Positions 42,760 to 51,053 of a stretch of DNA of 64,000 nt are shown here, in pieces (the stretch's first letter is position 1; every line of letters begins with the position of its first letter). The DNA comes from Clostridia bacterium (GTDB taxonomy: Bacteria > Bacillota > Clostridia > Christensenellales > Aristaeellaceae). The translations under genes and the position numbers were made by a program. The notes below the pieces were generated by a model. It saw only the letters and a program-made list of their open reading frames with translations, was not told the DNA's origin and did not search any database. The stretch covers positions 41,780-105,779 of the forward strand of contig JAFYFC010000055.1 of NCBI GenBank assembly GCA_017543905.1, given 5' to 3'.

Positions 42760-44103
42760 ATGAAAAAGAGCTTAGCTCTGATCCTGGCCCTGGTTATGGC
42801 AGTGCTTTGCGGCGCTGCTTTTGCCGAGGACTACCCCGAGAAGGTCGAAGGAATCGATCTCGGCGGACGTACTATCTACATCTATGACTATTGGACCAGC
42901 GAAGCCCAGTCCAAGCGCAAAGCTGACCCGACCGAAGAGGAGCAGGCCACCTATGATTACCGCGATTGGATCGAAGCGACCTATAATTGCAAGATCGTGC
43001 AGATCCAGAAGGGCGGCTGGGGCGACAACGTAAACGAGCTGATCAATTTCGTTACCGCTCCCGACGACACGCTGTGCGTGTACATCCTTCCCCCGGATTT
43101 TGTCGGATCTCCCATGAACAACAACTACTTCATGCCCTGGGACGAGAGAATTCTCGCAAATGAAAAGTGGAACGAGTTCGTTTGCAGCTTCATGACCAAG
43201 GGCGGCCAAGTATACGGCGTATATCCCGGAGCTACCGAACCCCGGCAGTGCCTGTTCTTCAACAAGACAGTGCTTGAAAACGCCGGCATCGAATGGGAAA
43301 CCATTTATGACATGCAGGCAGACGGCACCTGGACTTGGGAAGCGTTCGAAGAAATGCTCGCAAAGATCCAGCAGGATACCAACAACGACGGCGTTGTCGA
43401 TATCTGGGCGCTCACCGGCAACAATTCCGACTTCTATCTGATGGGCGCATTCTCCAACAACGGTTCCTTCTTCGAGCTGAACGAGAACGAAGAGCTCGTA
43501 GTAACCGCGAATAAGGACGAGACCGTGAACGGTCTGAACTGGGCAAAGAGAGTCTGGTCCGAATATGCTTTCCCGCAGCCCGCTGACAGCCAGTGGAACT
43601 ACTTCGTCGAAGACTTCAAGGCCGGCGAAAGAGGCTTCCTCATGTATCAGACCTACGGCGGATTCAACGACAACGCTGAAATCAGCGGCACCGAGTTCGA
43701 GTGGGGCTGCGTCGCATTCCCCATGGGTCCGAGCGGAGATCGCTACGTAACGATCAACAGCGATAACGTTACGGTTATGCCGAATGTCTACGATGCTGAA
43801 ACTGCGTATCAGATTCAGTTCATCTATGATCTCTACACCAACGTAACTCCCGGCTACGACGACGAAGACGCCTGGATCGGCAACAAGTACAACTACACCG
43901 ACGACCGCGCCGTTGACGAGACCTACGCCATGCTGCGCGACGACGCACACGTCGTAGCGAACAACGCGCTGTCCCTCGGCGCTATCAATGACGTACTGGG
44001 CAGACCGCTGCTCTGGAACATCAGCTGGAGAGAACCCGCTGAATTGATCGAAGAAGCTATGGACGCTTGGCAGGCAATGTGCGATACCTACAACGGTAAA
44101 TAA
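42760..44103 (+). CDS. Secreted sugar-binding protein of the second importer
   Basis: 447 residues, family 1 extracellular solute-binding protein. Signal peptide MKKSLALILALVMAVLCGAAFA with cleavage after AFA (type I, not a clear lipobox), then GIDLGGRTIYIYDYW, NELINFVTAPDDTLCVYILPP and the hinge/terminal region EELIEEAMDAWQAM. Codon use differs from the neighbours: reading every isoleucine codon I find ATC or ATT and no ATA, whereas ATA is frequent in other genes, and AAG dominates over AAA. This indicates strong expression. It has its own promoter, AAGGAGG and a strong terminator. Confidence 0.93.
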   Translation: MKKSLALILALVMAVLCGAAFAEDYPEKVEGIDLGGRTIYIYDYWTSEAQSKRKADPTEEEQATYDYRDWIEATYNCKIVQIQKGGWGDNVNELINFVTAPDDTLCVYILPPDFVGSPMNNNYFMPWDERILANEKWNEFVCSFMTKGGQVYGVYPGATEPRQCLFFNKTVLENAGIEWETIYDMQADGTWTWEAFEEMLAKIQQDTNNDGVVDIWALTGNNSDFYLMGAFSNNGSFFELNENEELVVTANKDETVNGLNWAKRVWSEYAFPQPADSQWNYFVEDFKAGERGFLMYQTYGGFNDNAEISGTEFEWGCVAFPMGPSGDRYVTINSDNVTVMPNVYDAETAYQIQFIYDLYTNVTPGYDDEDAWIGNKYNYTDDRAVDETYAMLRDDAHVVANNALSLGAINDVLGRPLLWNISWREPAELIEEAMDAWQAMCDTYNGK

Positions 44104-44118
44104 TCCCCAAGGTTACGC

Positions 44119-44156
44119 AAACGGAAATCTCCCCGAAAACGGGGAGATTTCTGTTT
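44119..44156 (+). terminator. Strong terminator after the second binding protein
   Basis: GAAATCTCCCC (44124-44134) pairs with GGGGAGATTTC (44141-44151), loop 6 bases, extended outward by AAAC/GTTT. Followed by T-rich sequence. Confidence 0.85.
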
Positions 44157-44198
44157 GTATCGCAATTGTGTATACTCGTTCATCTGTGTCGTTTTGTA

Positions 44199-45923
44199 TC
44201 AGATATTGTTTATCTCGTCTAACATGCTCTTGACAAGCTGCTTTATGCTGTCGAATGCTTTATCTGTTTCTATCTTTTCCATATAACTCTTATCGCGTTT
44301 CGAAATCTCCACTGTGCCGTTAGCTATACCCTTCGGGCTTACTACCACGCGCAGAGGGATTCCGGTCAAATCCGCGTCAGAGAACATAACGCCGGCGCTT
44401 ATCTGCCTGTCGTCGTAGAGCACTTCTATTCCGGCCGCCTGCAGTCTTTCGTACAGATCGTCTGCCAAAGCCTTGACGCTTTCGTTGTCGCTTCTGAGCG
44501 CGCAGAGCTGCACCTGCCACGGCGCAATCGTCATAGGCCATATAGGCCCGTATTCGTCGTGATGCGCTTCACATACGCTTGCGGCAAGCCGCCCGACGCC
44601 TATGCCGTAGCAGCCCATTATGGGCGTTTTAAGCGTGCCGTCCTTATCTATGTATTTCATCCCCATGGAAGCTGTATATTTATCGCCTAACTGGAATATA
44701 TTGCCCACTTCTATACCACGCGTAAGCGACAACGTCTTTTTGCCGCAGATCGGGCATATGCCGCCCTCGATCGCTTTTCCGATGTCGACATACTCCACAT
44801 CGCCTATGTCGCGCCGTATACTTAAGCCGGTATAATGGCAGTTTGCTTCATTCGCGCCGCAAACGTAGTTGTCGCAGGTCTTAAGCGAAACGTCGTAAAC
44901 TACCTTTATGTCCTTTGATATACCCTTAGGGCCTATAAAGCCCGCAGTCAGGCCGGCCTTTTCAAGCTCCTGCGCCGGATAAATCTCGCTCTTTAGATAA
45001 TTGCGCAGCTTTACTTCGTTTATTTCAAGATCGCCGCGGATAAACGCGACCACATACGCGTCGTCGGTCTCCTGCTGATATACGACAGCTTTTATGCTGT
45101 ATTTGGTATCCGAATTAAGATATGCGCACACGTCTTCAATCGTTTTCATTTCCGGCGTGGCGACCTTTTTCAGCTCCCCTTCGCCGGTATTCAGGTTTTC
45201 GTATACGCATTCCGCAGTTTCCATATTTGCACGGAAATCGCAGTCTTTGCACACTACGAGGCTGTCCTCGCCCACCGGAGTGCAAAGCATGAATTCATGC
45301 GCTACCTTGCCGCCCATCATGCCGCTGTCGCTCTTGACCGATATAACCTCCGGAACGCCGCAGCGCGCGAAGATGCGCTCGTACGCCTTGTGGCATATAG
45401 CGTAGTAGCGTTCAAGGTCTTCTTTGGAGGTATGGAAGGAATACGCGTCCTTCATAGTGAATTCGCGTACTCTGATAAGACCTCCGCGCGCGCGCGGTTC
45501 GTCGCGGAATTTGGTTTGAATCTGATAAATCATGAACGGGAACTGCTGATAGCTGTCCGCGGTTTCTCTTGCAAGCTGAACTGCGGCCTCTTCGTGAGTC
45601 ATCCCCAGCACCATATCGTTGCCGCTTCTGTCCTTAAAACGCACGAGCTCATTTGCGATGGAATCGTATCTGCCGCTTTCACGCCAAATACCGGCAGGCA
45701 TTACAACAGGGAAAAGCACTTCCTGCCCGTCTATGCGGTCCATTTCCTCGCGCATGATACTTTCGATTTTGCTCGTTATGCGCTTTGTTATCGGAAACAG
45801 CGAATAAATACCGTTGCCGACATTTTTCATATAACCGCCGCGTATCATAAAAATATGGCTTGCAATCTGGCAGTCAGCCGGAGTATCCTTATACCGCTTG
45901 GTGAGCATTGCTGTAAATTTCAT
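44199..45923 (-). CDS. proS: Prolyl-tRNA synthetase
   Basis: 574 residues from ATG 45923, bacterial-type ProRS with a central editing (INS) domain. Motif 2 region TKFRDEPRARGGLIRVREFTMKDAYSFH, editing domain DAYVVAFIRGDLEINEVKL and GFIGPKG, motif 3 GCYGIGVGRLAASV, and the anticodon-binding domain near the end. The frame opens to 45989 but ATG 45923 gives the canonical N-terminus MKFTAMLTKRYKDTP; AAGG lies about 10 bases upstream. I checked the leader: no T-box sequence is present between promoter and start. Confidence 0.96.
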   Translation of the reverse strand: MKFTAMLTKRYKDTPADCQIASHIFMIRGGYMKNVGNGIYSLFPITKRITSKIESIMREEMDRIDGQEVLFPVVMPAGIWRESGRYDSIANELVRFKDRSGNDMVLGMTHEEAAVQLARETADSYQQFPFMIYQIQTKFRDEPRARGGLIRVREFTMKDAYSFHTSKEDLERYYAICHKAYERIFARCGVPEVISVKSDSGMMGGKVAHEFMLCTPVGEDSLVVCKDCDFRANMETAECVYENLNTGEGELKKVATPEMKTIEDVCAYLNSDTKYSIKAVVYQQETDDAYVVAFIRGDLEINEVKLRNYLKSEIYPAQELEKAGLTAGFIGPKGISKDIKVVYDVSLKTCDNYVCGANEANCHYTGLSIRRDIGDVEYVDIGKAIEGGICPICGKKTLSLTRGIEVGNIFQLGDKYTASMGMKYIDKDGTLKTPIMGCYGIGVGRLAASVCEAHHDEYGPIWPMTIAPWQVQLCALRSDNESVKALADDLYERLQAAGIEVLYDDRQISAGVMFSDADLTGIPLRVVVSPKGIANGTVEISKRDKSYMEKIETDKAFDSIKQLVKSMLDEINNI

Positions 45924-45954
45924 ACCTGCACCGCCTTTATCATAATCCTGAAAA

Positions 45955-45982
45955 ATTATATGCGTTTTTACGTCTTTCTCAA
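45955..45982 (-). promoter_or_regulatory. Promoter of proS
   Basis: On the minus strand TTGAGA (45982-45977), 16-base spacer, TATAAT (45960-45955), 32 bases before the start codon. Confidence 0.65.
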
Positions 45983-46002
45983 GCAACATATTGTAAATAG
46001 TG

Positions 46003-46032
46003 ATTGCAATTTTTGCAATTGAGTGCTATTAT
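46003..46032 (+). promoter_or_regulatory. Promoter with palindromic -35, for the DUF4867 gene
   Basis: TTGCAA (46004-46009), 17-base spacer, TATTAT (46027-46032). The -35 is the left arm of a perfect inverted repeat, ATTGCAA-TTT-TTGCAAT (46003-46019), a possible operator shared with the divergent proS promoter 20 bases away. Confidence 0.6.
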
Positions 46033-46059
46033 ATTAAAAAATACACGGAGGATCATTTT

Positions 46060-46689
46060 ATGCAAATCAAAAACGTCACGTCACGCGCTTTCAGACAATA
46101 CGGCCGGGTAATAAAGGGTTACTATCTGCGTTCGTTAGCGGAAGCGATGGAAAACACCGAATGTCCTTCCGACAGCACCGTTTATTATCCTTCCGTCAAG
46201 GAGCTCGAGGAGCTCAGGATATACCGTCAGTTCTCTGAAGAAGCCTATGGCGGAATGCCGATTCAGATAGGCTACTGCAACGGCTTCAACCATACGCTGA
46301 ACGCCGTCGAATATCATCGCGATTCCGAACTGAATTATGCCTGCACCGATCTTATACTGCTTGTGGGCAAACGTCAGGACATCGGCAAGGATTTTACATA
46401 CGATACCTCAAAAATGCAGGCATTCCTTGTAAAAAAAGGAACGCTGGTCGAAGTGTACGCAACTACCCTGCACTATGCGCCTATCTCTGCGACGCCGGAC
46501 GGAACGTTCCGCTGCACCGTGGTTCTCCCCAAGGGCACAAACGAGCCTCTGCCCGCTCGCGGAAAGGCCAAGACAGACGAAGACAAGCTGCTCACGCATG
46601 TAAACAAGTGGCTCATCGCTCACAGCGAGAGCGGGCTTGGCGAAACCGGCGCGTTCGTGGGCCTGATAGGCGAAAACATCAAGCTGTAA
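46060..46689 (+). CDS. DUF4867 family protein
   Basis: 209 residues from ATG 46060, with GGAGG 8 bases upstream. The sequence (YPSVKELEEL; GGMPIQIGYCNGFNHTLNAVEYHRDSELNYA; LHYAPI; NEPLPARGKAKTDEDKLLTHVNKWLIAH) matches the DUF4867 group, which looks like a cupin: two histidines in NHTLNAVEYH and the glutamates near them could bind a metal. The family often accompanies carbohydrate genes but has no known reaction. Followed by a strong terminator. Confidence 0.8.
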   Translation: MQIKNVTSRAFRQYGRVIKGYYLRSLAEAMENTECPSDSTVYYPSVKELEELRIYRQFSEEAYGGMPIQIGYCNGFNHTLNAVEYHRDSELNYACTDLILLVGKRQDIGKDFTYDTSKMQAFLVKKGTLVEVYATTLHYAPISATPDGTFRCTVVLPKGTNEPLPARGKAKTDEDKLLTHVNKWLIAHSESGLGETGAFVGLIGENIKL

Positions 46690-46705
46690 GCATATTACTG
46701 ATAAA

Positions 46706-46734
46706 GCCGTTCCGGCTGCCGGAACGGCCTTTTT
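46706..46734 (+). terminator. Terminator directly before the small nuclease-like gene
   Basis: GCCGTTCCGG (46706-46715) pairs perfectly with CCGGAACGGC (46719-46728) with a 3-base loop and five T follow. It ends 5 bases before the next start codon, with no ribosome binding site between. Confidence 0.85.
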
Positions 46735-46739
46735 ACGAA

Positions 46740-47111
46740 ATGAATGAAATTATCAGGCAAATCGAAGAGGCTGTTTCTGAAGTGCGCATTAAAAGCGTAC
46801 CTCAGGAAACAGATATACATGCGTTTATTGCAGAGGCTTTAGAAGCGCATAATATAAGCTTTATACACGAAGCGCGCATCAGCCCGCATAAGCGGGCGGA
46901 TTTTCTTGTGGGAAGCGTGATAATCGAAATTAAAAAAGGACGTCCATCACCCGCCGCGCTGTCAAAACAGCTTTACGCTTATCTTGCAGAAGCAAGCATA
47001 ACAGGCGCCGTAGTCATAACGCAGCGCAGCATAAAGCTTGCCGCAGCCATCAACTCGAAGCCCGTAAAACAGATCGCGCTTGACAGACTTTGGGGTATAT
47101 ATCTGCCATGA
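46740..47111 (+). CDS. Small PD-(D/E)XK nuclease-like protein
   Basis: 123 residues. RADFLVGSVIIEIKKG gives the core pattern D(x)n-E-x-K of the PD-(D/E)XK fold, preceded by a helix with glutamates (AFIAEALEAHNISFIHEARI) and followed by a Q-x-x-x-Y helix (ALSKQLYAYLAEA). No other domain fits in the length. It overlaps the SNF2 helicase gene by ATGA, so the two are coupled. The chosen ATG follows a terminator and has no ribosome binding site; an in-frame GTG at 46781 with GAAGAGG further upstream is possible but would remove part of the first helix. The function (DNA cleavage) is inferred from the motif. Confidence 0.7.
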   Translation: MNEIIRQIEEAVSEVRIKSVPQETDIHAFIAEALEAHNISFIHEARISPHKRADFLVGSVIIEIKKGRPSPAALSKQLYAYLAEASITGAVVITQRSIKLAAAINSKPVKQIALDRLWGIYLP

Positions 47112-48853
47112 ATAAATATCCGCCGTATCTTGAAAGCCCGCCGGACGAGGCTGTGACATATGGGACTCTTTCTTACAACAAACGTTCCCGGTGCTGGACC
47201 ATAAAAGGCGAGCCCTACGTAACTGAGCTTGCAAAGCGGCTGTTCCCAGGCTGTGACGGCCGCGGACGCGGTGTGGCGCGCTTTACTGCGCACCGCAGGA
47301 TAATCGGAGACCTCAACTGGCTGATGCTCCGTTACCCGCTCGAAATAAAAGAAGCCGACAAAGCCCGCTGGGAAAGCGCGCTTGCAGACGCCCGTGAATA
47401 TGCGCTCAAAAGAATCGCCGCTTTGTCTGCGCCTCAGTACGCTGTACCGCCTGCAGATGCATTTGGCGGTGTGCTTATGGAATTTCAGAAAGCAGGCCTT
47501 GCTTTCATGCTCAATAACAGGCGCTGTCTTTTGGCAGATGAAATGGGGCTCGGCAAAACAGTTCAAGCGCTTGCATTTCTTGCCGCAAGCGCTGAGCTGC
47601 CCGCACTTATTATCGTGCCTCCGCATCTGGTTAGGAACTGGGAAAGCGAGTGCGAGCGTTTTCTGAAGCCGGACGGCAGCCTGAGAGTGCATATTATTCG
47701 GGGTCTCAAGCCTTACACTTTGCCCGAAGCGGATGTATATATAGTTCATTATCTTTTGCTGCGGGGCTGGAAGCACGTATTGCCGGACAGCGGTTTCAGG
47801 AGCATTATTTTTGACGAAATACAGGAGCTGAGACACGGTGGCACCGAAAAGTACTCAGTTGCCAGCCTTATCGCAGAGAGCAGCGAAAACGTGATAGGGC
47901 TTTCAGGCACACCTATTTACAACACAGGAGGTGAAATCTGGAACGTAGTAAACATACTTGATTATCATTGCCTGGGTGACTGGGAGAGCTTTTCGCGTGA
48001 ATGGTGCTACGGATACAACAGCCGCATAGTTGCAAAGCCCGAGCTGTTGGGCGAACATCTGCGCCGTGAAGGACTGATGCTCAGGCGAACAAAGGACGAG
48101 GTATTATCCGAGCTGCCTCCCAAGCGGCGTCTGGTTCAGTATATAGACTTTGACGATAAAGTATATGCCGAGCTAATGAAGCCCATGTCTGAGCGCTTTG
48201 AATGGCTTAATAACGCTCAGACTGCGTCTGAGAAAGCGCTGATCGAAGATCAAATCTGTCAGCTGCAGCGGCAGGCGACCGGTATCGCCAAAGCCCCCTA
48301 CGTTGCCGCATTCGTGAGTGCTCTGCTCGATGCAGGCGAAAAGGTGCTGCTTATGGCGCATCACCATTCCGTAATGGATATATATAAAAAAGAGCTTAAA
48401 CAATACAAGCCTGTATTCATTACCGGTCGCGAAACAGACTCTCAGAAGGCAGCTTCCGTAGATTCGTTTATGAACGGCAAAACCGAGCTTTGCATCGTAT
48501 CCCTGCGCAGCGCAAGCGGATTGAACCTGCAAAGAGCGAGCTGTGTAGTGTTCGGTGAGTTGGATTGGTCGCCTGCCGTACATTCACAGGCAGAGGACCG
48601 CGCGCACCGCATCGGTCAGAAAGACTCGGTGCTGTGTTACTATCTCGTTTCCCCTGCCGGCAGCGACAGCGAAATGCAGGATGCGCTGGGGCTGAAAGTG
48701 AGCCAGTTTATAAGCCTTATGGGTGACGAAGTGCCCGACCGTCAGGACGAGCTGCTTGCGCAAAGCGAAGCGCGTGAGCACATCAAAAACATAGTCAAAA
48801 AGCTCGAAAAAGAATATTTGGATATCAACAAAACGCACGCTCATAACGATTAA
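47108..48853 (+). CDS. SNF2/DEAD-like helicase coupled to the small nuclease
   Basis: 581 residues, Swi2/Snf2-type SF2 ATPase. N-terminal 130 residues are a less conserved substrate domain (GTLSYNKRSRCWTIKGEPYVTELAKRLFPG, as in HARP/SMARCAL1-like phage enzymes). Motif I DEMGLGKT, Ia IVPPHLVRNW, II FDEIQELRH (DEIQ in place of DEAH), III SGTPIYNT, IV-V LCIVSLRSASGLNL and VI AEDRAHRIGQ. Start is within the nuclease gene (ATGA overlap), AAGG-poor but coupled. VRR-NUC/SNF2 pairs occur in Firmicutes phages; here no phage genes flank it. Confidence 0.9.
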   Translation: MNKYPPYLESPPDEAVTYGTLSYNKRSRCWTIKGEPYVTELAKRLFPGCDGRGRGVARFTAHRRIIGDLNWLMLRYPLEIKEADKARWESALADAREYALKRIAALSAPQYAVPPADAFGGVLMEFQKAGLAFMLNNRRCLLADEMGLGKTVQALAFLAASAELPALIIVPPHLVRNWESECERFLKPDGSLRVHIIRGLKPYTLPEADVYIVHYLLLRGWKHVLPDSGFRSIIFDEIQELRHGGTEKYSVASLIAESSENVIGLSGTPIYNTGGEIWNVVNILDYHCLGDWESFSREWCYGYNSRIVAKPELLGEHLRREGLMLRRTKDEVLSELPPKRRLVQYIDFDDKVYAELMKPMSERFEWLNNAQTASEKALIEDQICQLQRQATGIAKAPYVAAFVSALLDAGEKVLLMAHHHSVMDIYKKELKQYKPVFITGRETDSQKAASVDSFMNGKTELCIVSLRSASGLNLQRASCVVFGELDWSPAVHSQAEDRAHRIGQKDSVLCYYLVSPAGSDSEMQDALGLKVSQFISLMGDEVPDRQDELLAQSEAREHIKNIVKKLEKEYLDINKTHAHND

Positions 48854-48871
48854 TAGCGTTATGAGCGTGCG
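48834..48871. terminator. Long hairpin at the end of the helicase gene, terminator for serS
   Basis: CGCACGCTCATAACG (48834-48848) and its inverted copy (48857-48871) form a perfect 15-base stem with an 8-base loop. The left arm encodes the last residues of the helicase. On the minus strand a TTTTG follows, so it terminates serS; on the plus strand there is no T run. Confidence 0.75.
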
Positions 48872-48899
48872 GGTAAGAACAAGCTTGAAGCCTTGGTTA

Positions 48900-50168
48900 T
48901 TACTTGGTTATCCTGTCGCTGCCGAAGAACGGGCGCAGCTTTTCAGGCACTGTTACGCTGCCGTCAGGCTGCTGGAACTGCTCTACTATGGCAGGGATAA
49001 GGCGGCTTGTGGCAAGACCGGAGCCGTTCAGCGTATGTACGTATTCGATCTTTTTCGTGTCTTCTCTGCGGAAACGTATGTTGCCGCGCCGTGCCTGATA
49101 ATCGCGGGCGTTGGATACGCTGGAGCATTCCTTGTATTCGTTCATGCTGGGTATCCAAAGCTCGATGTCGTACGTGGTAGCCATAGACGCGGAGCAATCT
49201 CCCGCCGCAAGCTTCGAAAGGCGGTAATGCAGACCCAGACCCTCGACCAGCCTGCACGCCTTGCCGATAAGCTCCTGCAGCATCGAATCGCTGTCTTCCG
49301 GCCTTGTGTAGCCGAACATCTCTACCTTGTTGAACTGATGTCCGCGAATCATGCCGCGCTCGCTTGCCCTGTACGTTCCCGCCTCGCGGCGATAGCACGG
49401 CGTGTAAGCAAACAGACGCTTCGGCAAATCCTTTTCTGCCAGTATTTCGCCTCTGTAGAGATTAATAAGCGCCGTTTCTGCGGTAGGCAGCATAAAGCGG
49501 AACGTTTCCTCGTTCAGCCTGTATACGTCATCCTCGAATTTGGGGAACTGACCGGCGGTCAAGCCACACTCGTAAGTGAGCATATGCGGAGGCAGCATGA
49601 ACGTATAGCCGTCCTTCAGGTGCTCGGTTATAAAGTAATTGAGCAAAGCCCATTCAAGCTGAGCGCCTTTGCCGGTATAAAGCCAGAAGCCGTTTCCGCC
49701 CATCTTAACGCCGCGCTCATAGTCGATAAGACCAAGAGAGGTGCACAGATCCACGTGATTCTGCGCTTCGAAGTCGAACGCGGGCTTTTCACCGTAATAC
49801 TTCTCGGCGACGTTATTTTCTTTGCCGCCTGCAACTACGTCTTCAGCGGGAAGGTTCGGCAGCGCAAGCACGAACCTGCGGATCTTCTCCTCAAGCTCTG
49901 TCTGCTCCCTGTCCATATCGGCGATGCGTTCCTTAAGAACCTTGAGCTCCTCCAGCAGCGCATTTACGTCTCCGCCCTGTTTCTTTATAACAGGTATTTC
50001 CTTGCTCTTTTTATTGCTCTCCGCTTTGCAGTTTTCGTTCTCCGTAAGCAAAGCTCTGCGGTGGCTGTCCCACTCGAGCAGCTCGGTAAAATCGACGTCG
50101 TATTCACGCTTTTTCAGCGAGGCCTTAACGTATTCAGGATCTTTTCTGATCAGATTGATATCAAGCAT
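48900..50168 (-). CDS. serS: Seryl-tRNA synthetase
   Basis: 422 residues of a class II synthetase. N-terminal coiled-coil arm that binds the tRNA variable arm (about 30-100, ELEEKIRRF); motif 2 TPCYRREAGTYRASERGMIRGHQFNKVEMF; motif 3 NGSGLATSRLIPAIVEQFQ. Length is normal. The start is GAGAG plus ATG at 50168. Upstream of it 91 bases hold no T-box. Same strand as and downstream of a small membrane protein gene. Confidence 0.97.
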   Translation of the reverse strand: MLDINLIRKDPEYVKASLKKREYDVDFTELLEWDSHRRALLTENENCKAESNKKSKEIPVIKKQGGDVNALLEELKVLKERIADMDREQTELEEKIRRFVLALPNLPAEDVVAGGKENNVAEKYYGEKPAFDFEAQNHVDLCTSLGLIDYERGVKMGGNGFWLYTGKGAQLEWALLNYFITEHLKDGYTFMLPPHMLTYECGLTAGQFPKFEDDVYRLNEETFRFMLPTAETALINLYRGEILAEKDLPKRLFAYTPCYRREAGTYRASERGMIRGHQFNKVEMFGYTRPEDSDSMLQELIGKACRLVEGLGLHYRLSKLAAGDCSASMATTYDIELWIPSMNEYKECSSVSNARDYQARRGNIRFRREDTKKIEYVHTLNGSGLATSRLIPAIVEQFQQPDGSVTVPEKLRPFFGSDRITK

Positions 50169-50259
50169 ATTCGTCTCTCCGTTTCAAGTGTTATTTACTG
50201 GTTTTGCAGCTTAGTCTTAAAACTCTTAATGAAGATTCCGCCAGGTCTAATGTGAGAGC

Positions 50260-50976
50260 TTATTTTGCGTCACTGCGCGAGGTGACCCTGTTCATCATGT
50301 CCTCCGCCACGCGCATCATGGTTTCGGTGTCCGTGAGTTCTTCAGCAGAGGGTGCGCTTGAAGTAACGTATACCAAAACGCAACGCTTACCTGTGACCTC
50401 TATATACGAGGCGAGAGATTTTGAGTAGTAATTGCCCTTGCTGTCAGGCATTTGATTCATAACAGAAGAGGTATATGCGTAATAGTTATATCCCTTAGCG
50501 GTTTTACCCTGAAACTCGTCGGTGCCTTCTACCATCTCTTTCGCCGATTTGTCTACGCTTGCAATATATACAAAGTTCAGATTGTTCTCTTCCGCCAGAT
50601 CATATACCCATTCGGATCGGTTTGCATCGGACGAAATCCTGTAATCCGGCTTTTCGGCATAGTAATCCGGAGCATCGAACGTTCCGATAAAGTAATAGCG
50701 GGTATCGCTGCCGTCGGCTTCATGCGCCGCAACTATATCGCCGTCTTTTACATTCTGGGCTATGCCGCCTTTCACCCTGAGACGTCCAGTAGTGTATTTA
50801 AAGACGCCGTTATTGTTAAGTATCACGAGGCATAGCGTAATAAGCGCCAAGGCTGCCAGAGATATGCCGATAATTACCAATACCTTCTTTTGCTTTTCGC
50901 TTAAGTCTCCGAAGAAAGACTCGCTTTTCTGCTTTTTTAGAGTATGCGCGTGTGCAGTGTATTTTCTTTTAGCCAT
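50260..50976 (-). CDS. Small single-span membrane protein of unknown function
   Basis: 238 residues from ATG 50976 (GGAGG 9 bases upstream). A cytoplasmic basic N-terminus (MAKRKYTAHAHTLKKQKSE), one membrane helix (about 32-53, VIIGISLAALALITLCLVI) and an extracellular part with no recognised motif; strand-rich, with RVKGGIAQNVKDGDIVAAHEADGSDTRYYFIGTFDAPDYY. Polar and acidic in the last 40 residues. It is 74 bases downstream of the transglutaminase gene. It could be an envelope stress or export protein; this cannot be shown. Confidence 0.75.
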   Translation of the reverse strand: MAKRKYTAHAHTLKKQKSESFFGDLSEKQKKVLVIIGISLAALALITLCLVILNNNGVFKYTTGRLRVKGGIAQNVKDGDIVAAHEADGSDTRYYFIGTFDAPDYYAEKPDYRISSDANRSEWVYDLAEENNLNFVYIASVDKSAKEMVEGTDEFQGKTAKGYNYYAYTSSVMNQMPDSKGNYYSKSLASYIEVTGKRCVLVYVTSSAPSAEELTDTETMMRVAEDMMNRVTSRSDAK

Positions 50977-51053
50977 CAAGAAATACCTCCGTTTCTTTTG
51001 TTCCGAATTATACGCCTTTCAGTGTTATTATTCAAGTCACTTTGAGTATTTTG

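Noticed and set aside
42772..43950. 392-codon open frame on the minus strand
   Set aside because: It mirrors the coding frame of the strongly biased second binding protein, has no ribosome binding site and encodes a repetitive Val/Gly sequence without family resemblance.
45924..46002. T-box or riboswitch before proS (and 50169-50259 before serS)
   Set aside because: Leaders are too short and lack the T-box core sequence and terminator/antiterminator pair.
48861..50255. 464-codon open frame on the plus strand
   Set aside because: Antisense to the certain serS gene; begins in the terminator hairpin and shows no motif.
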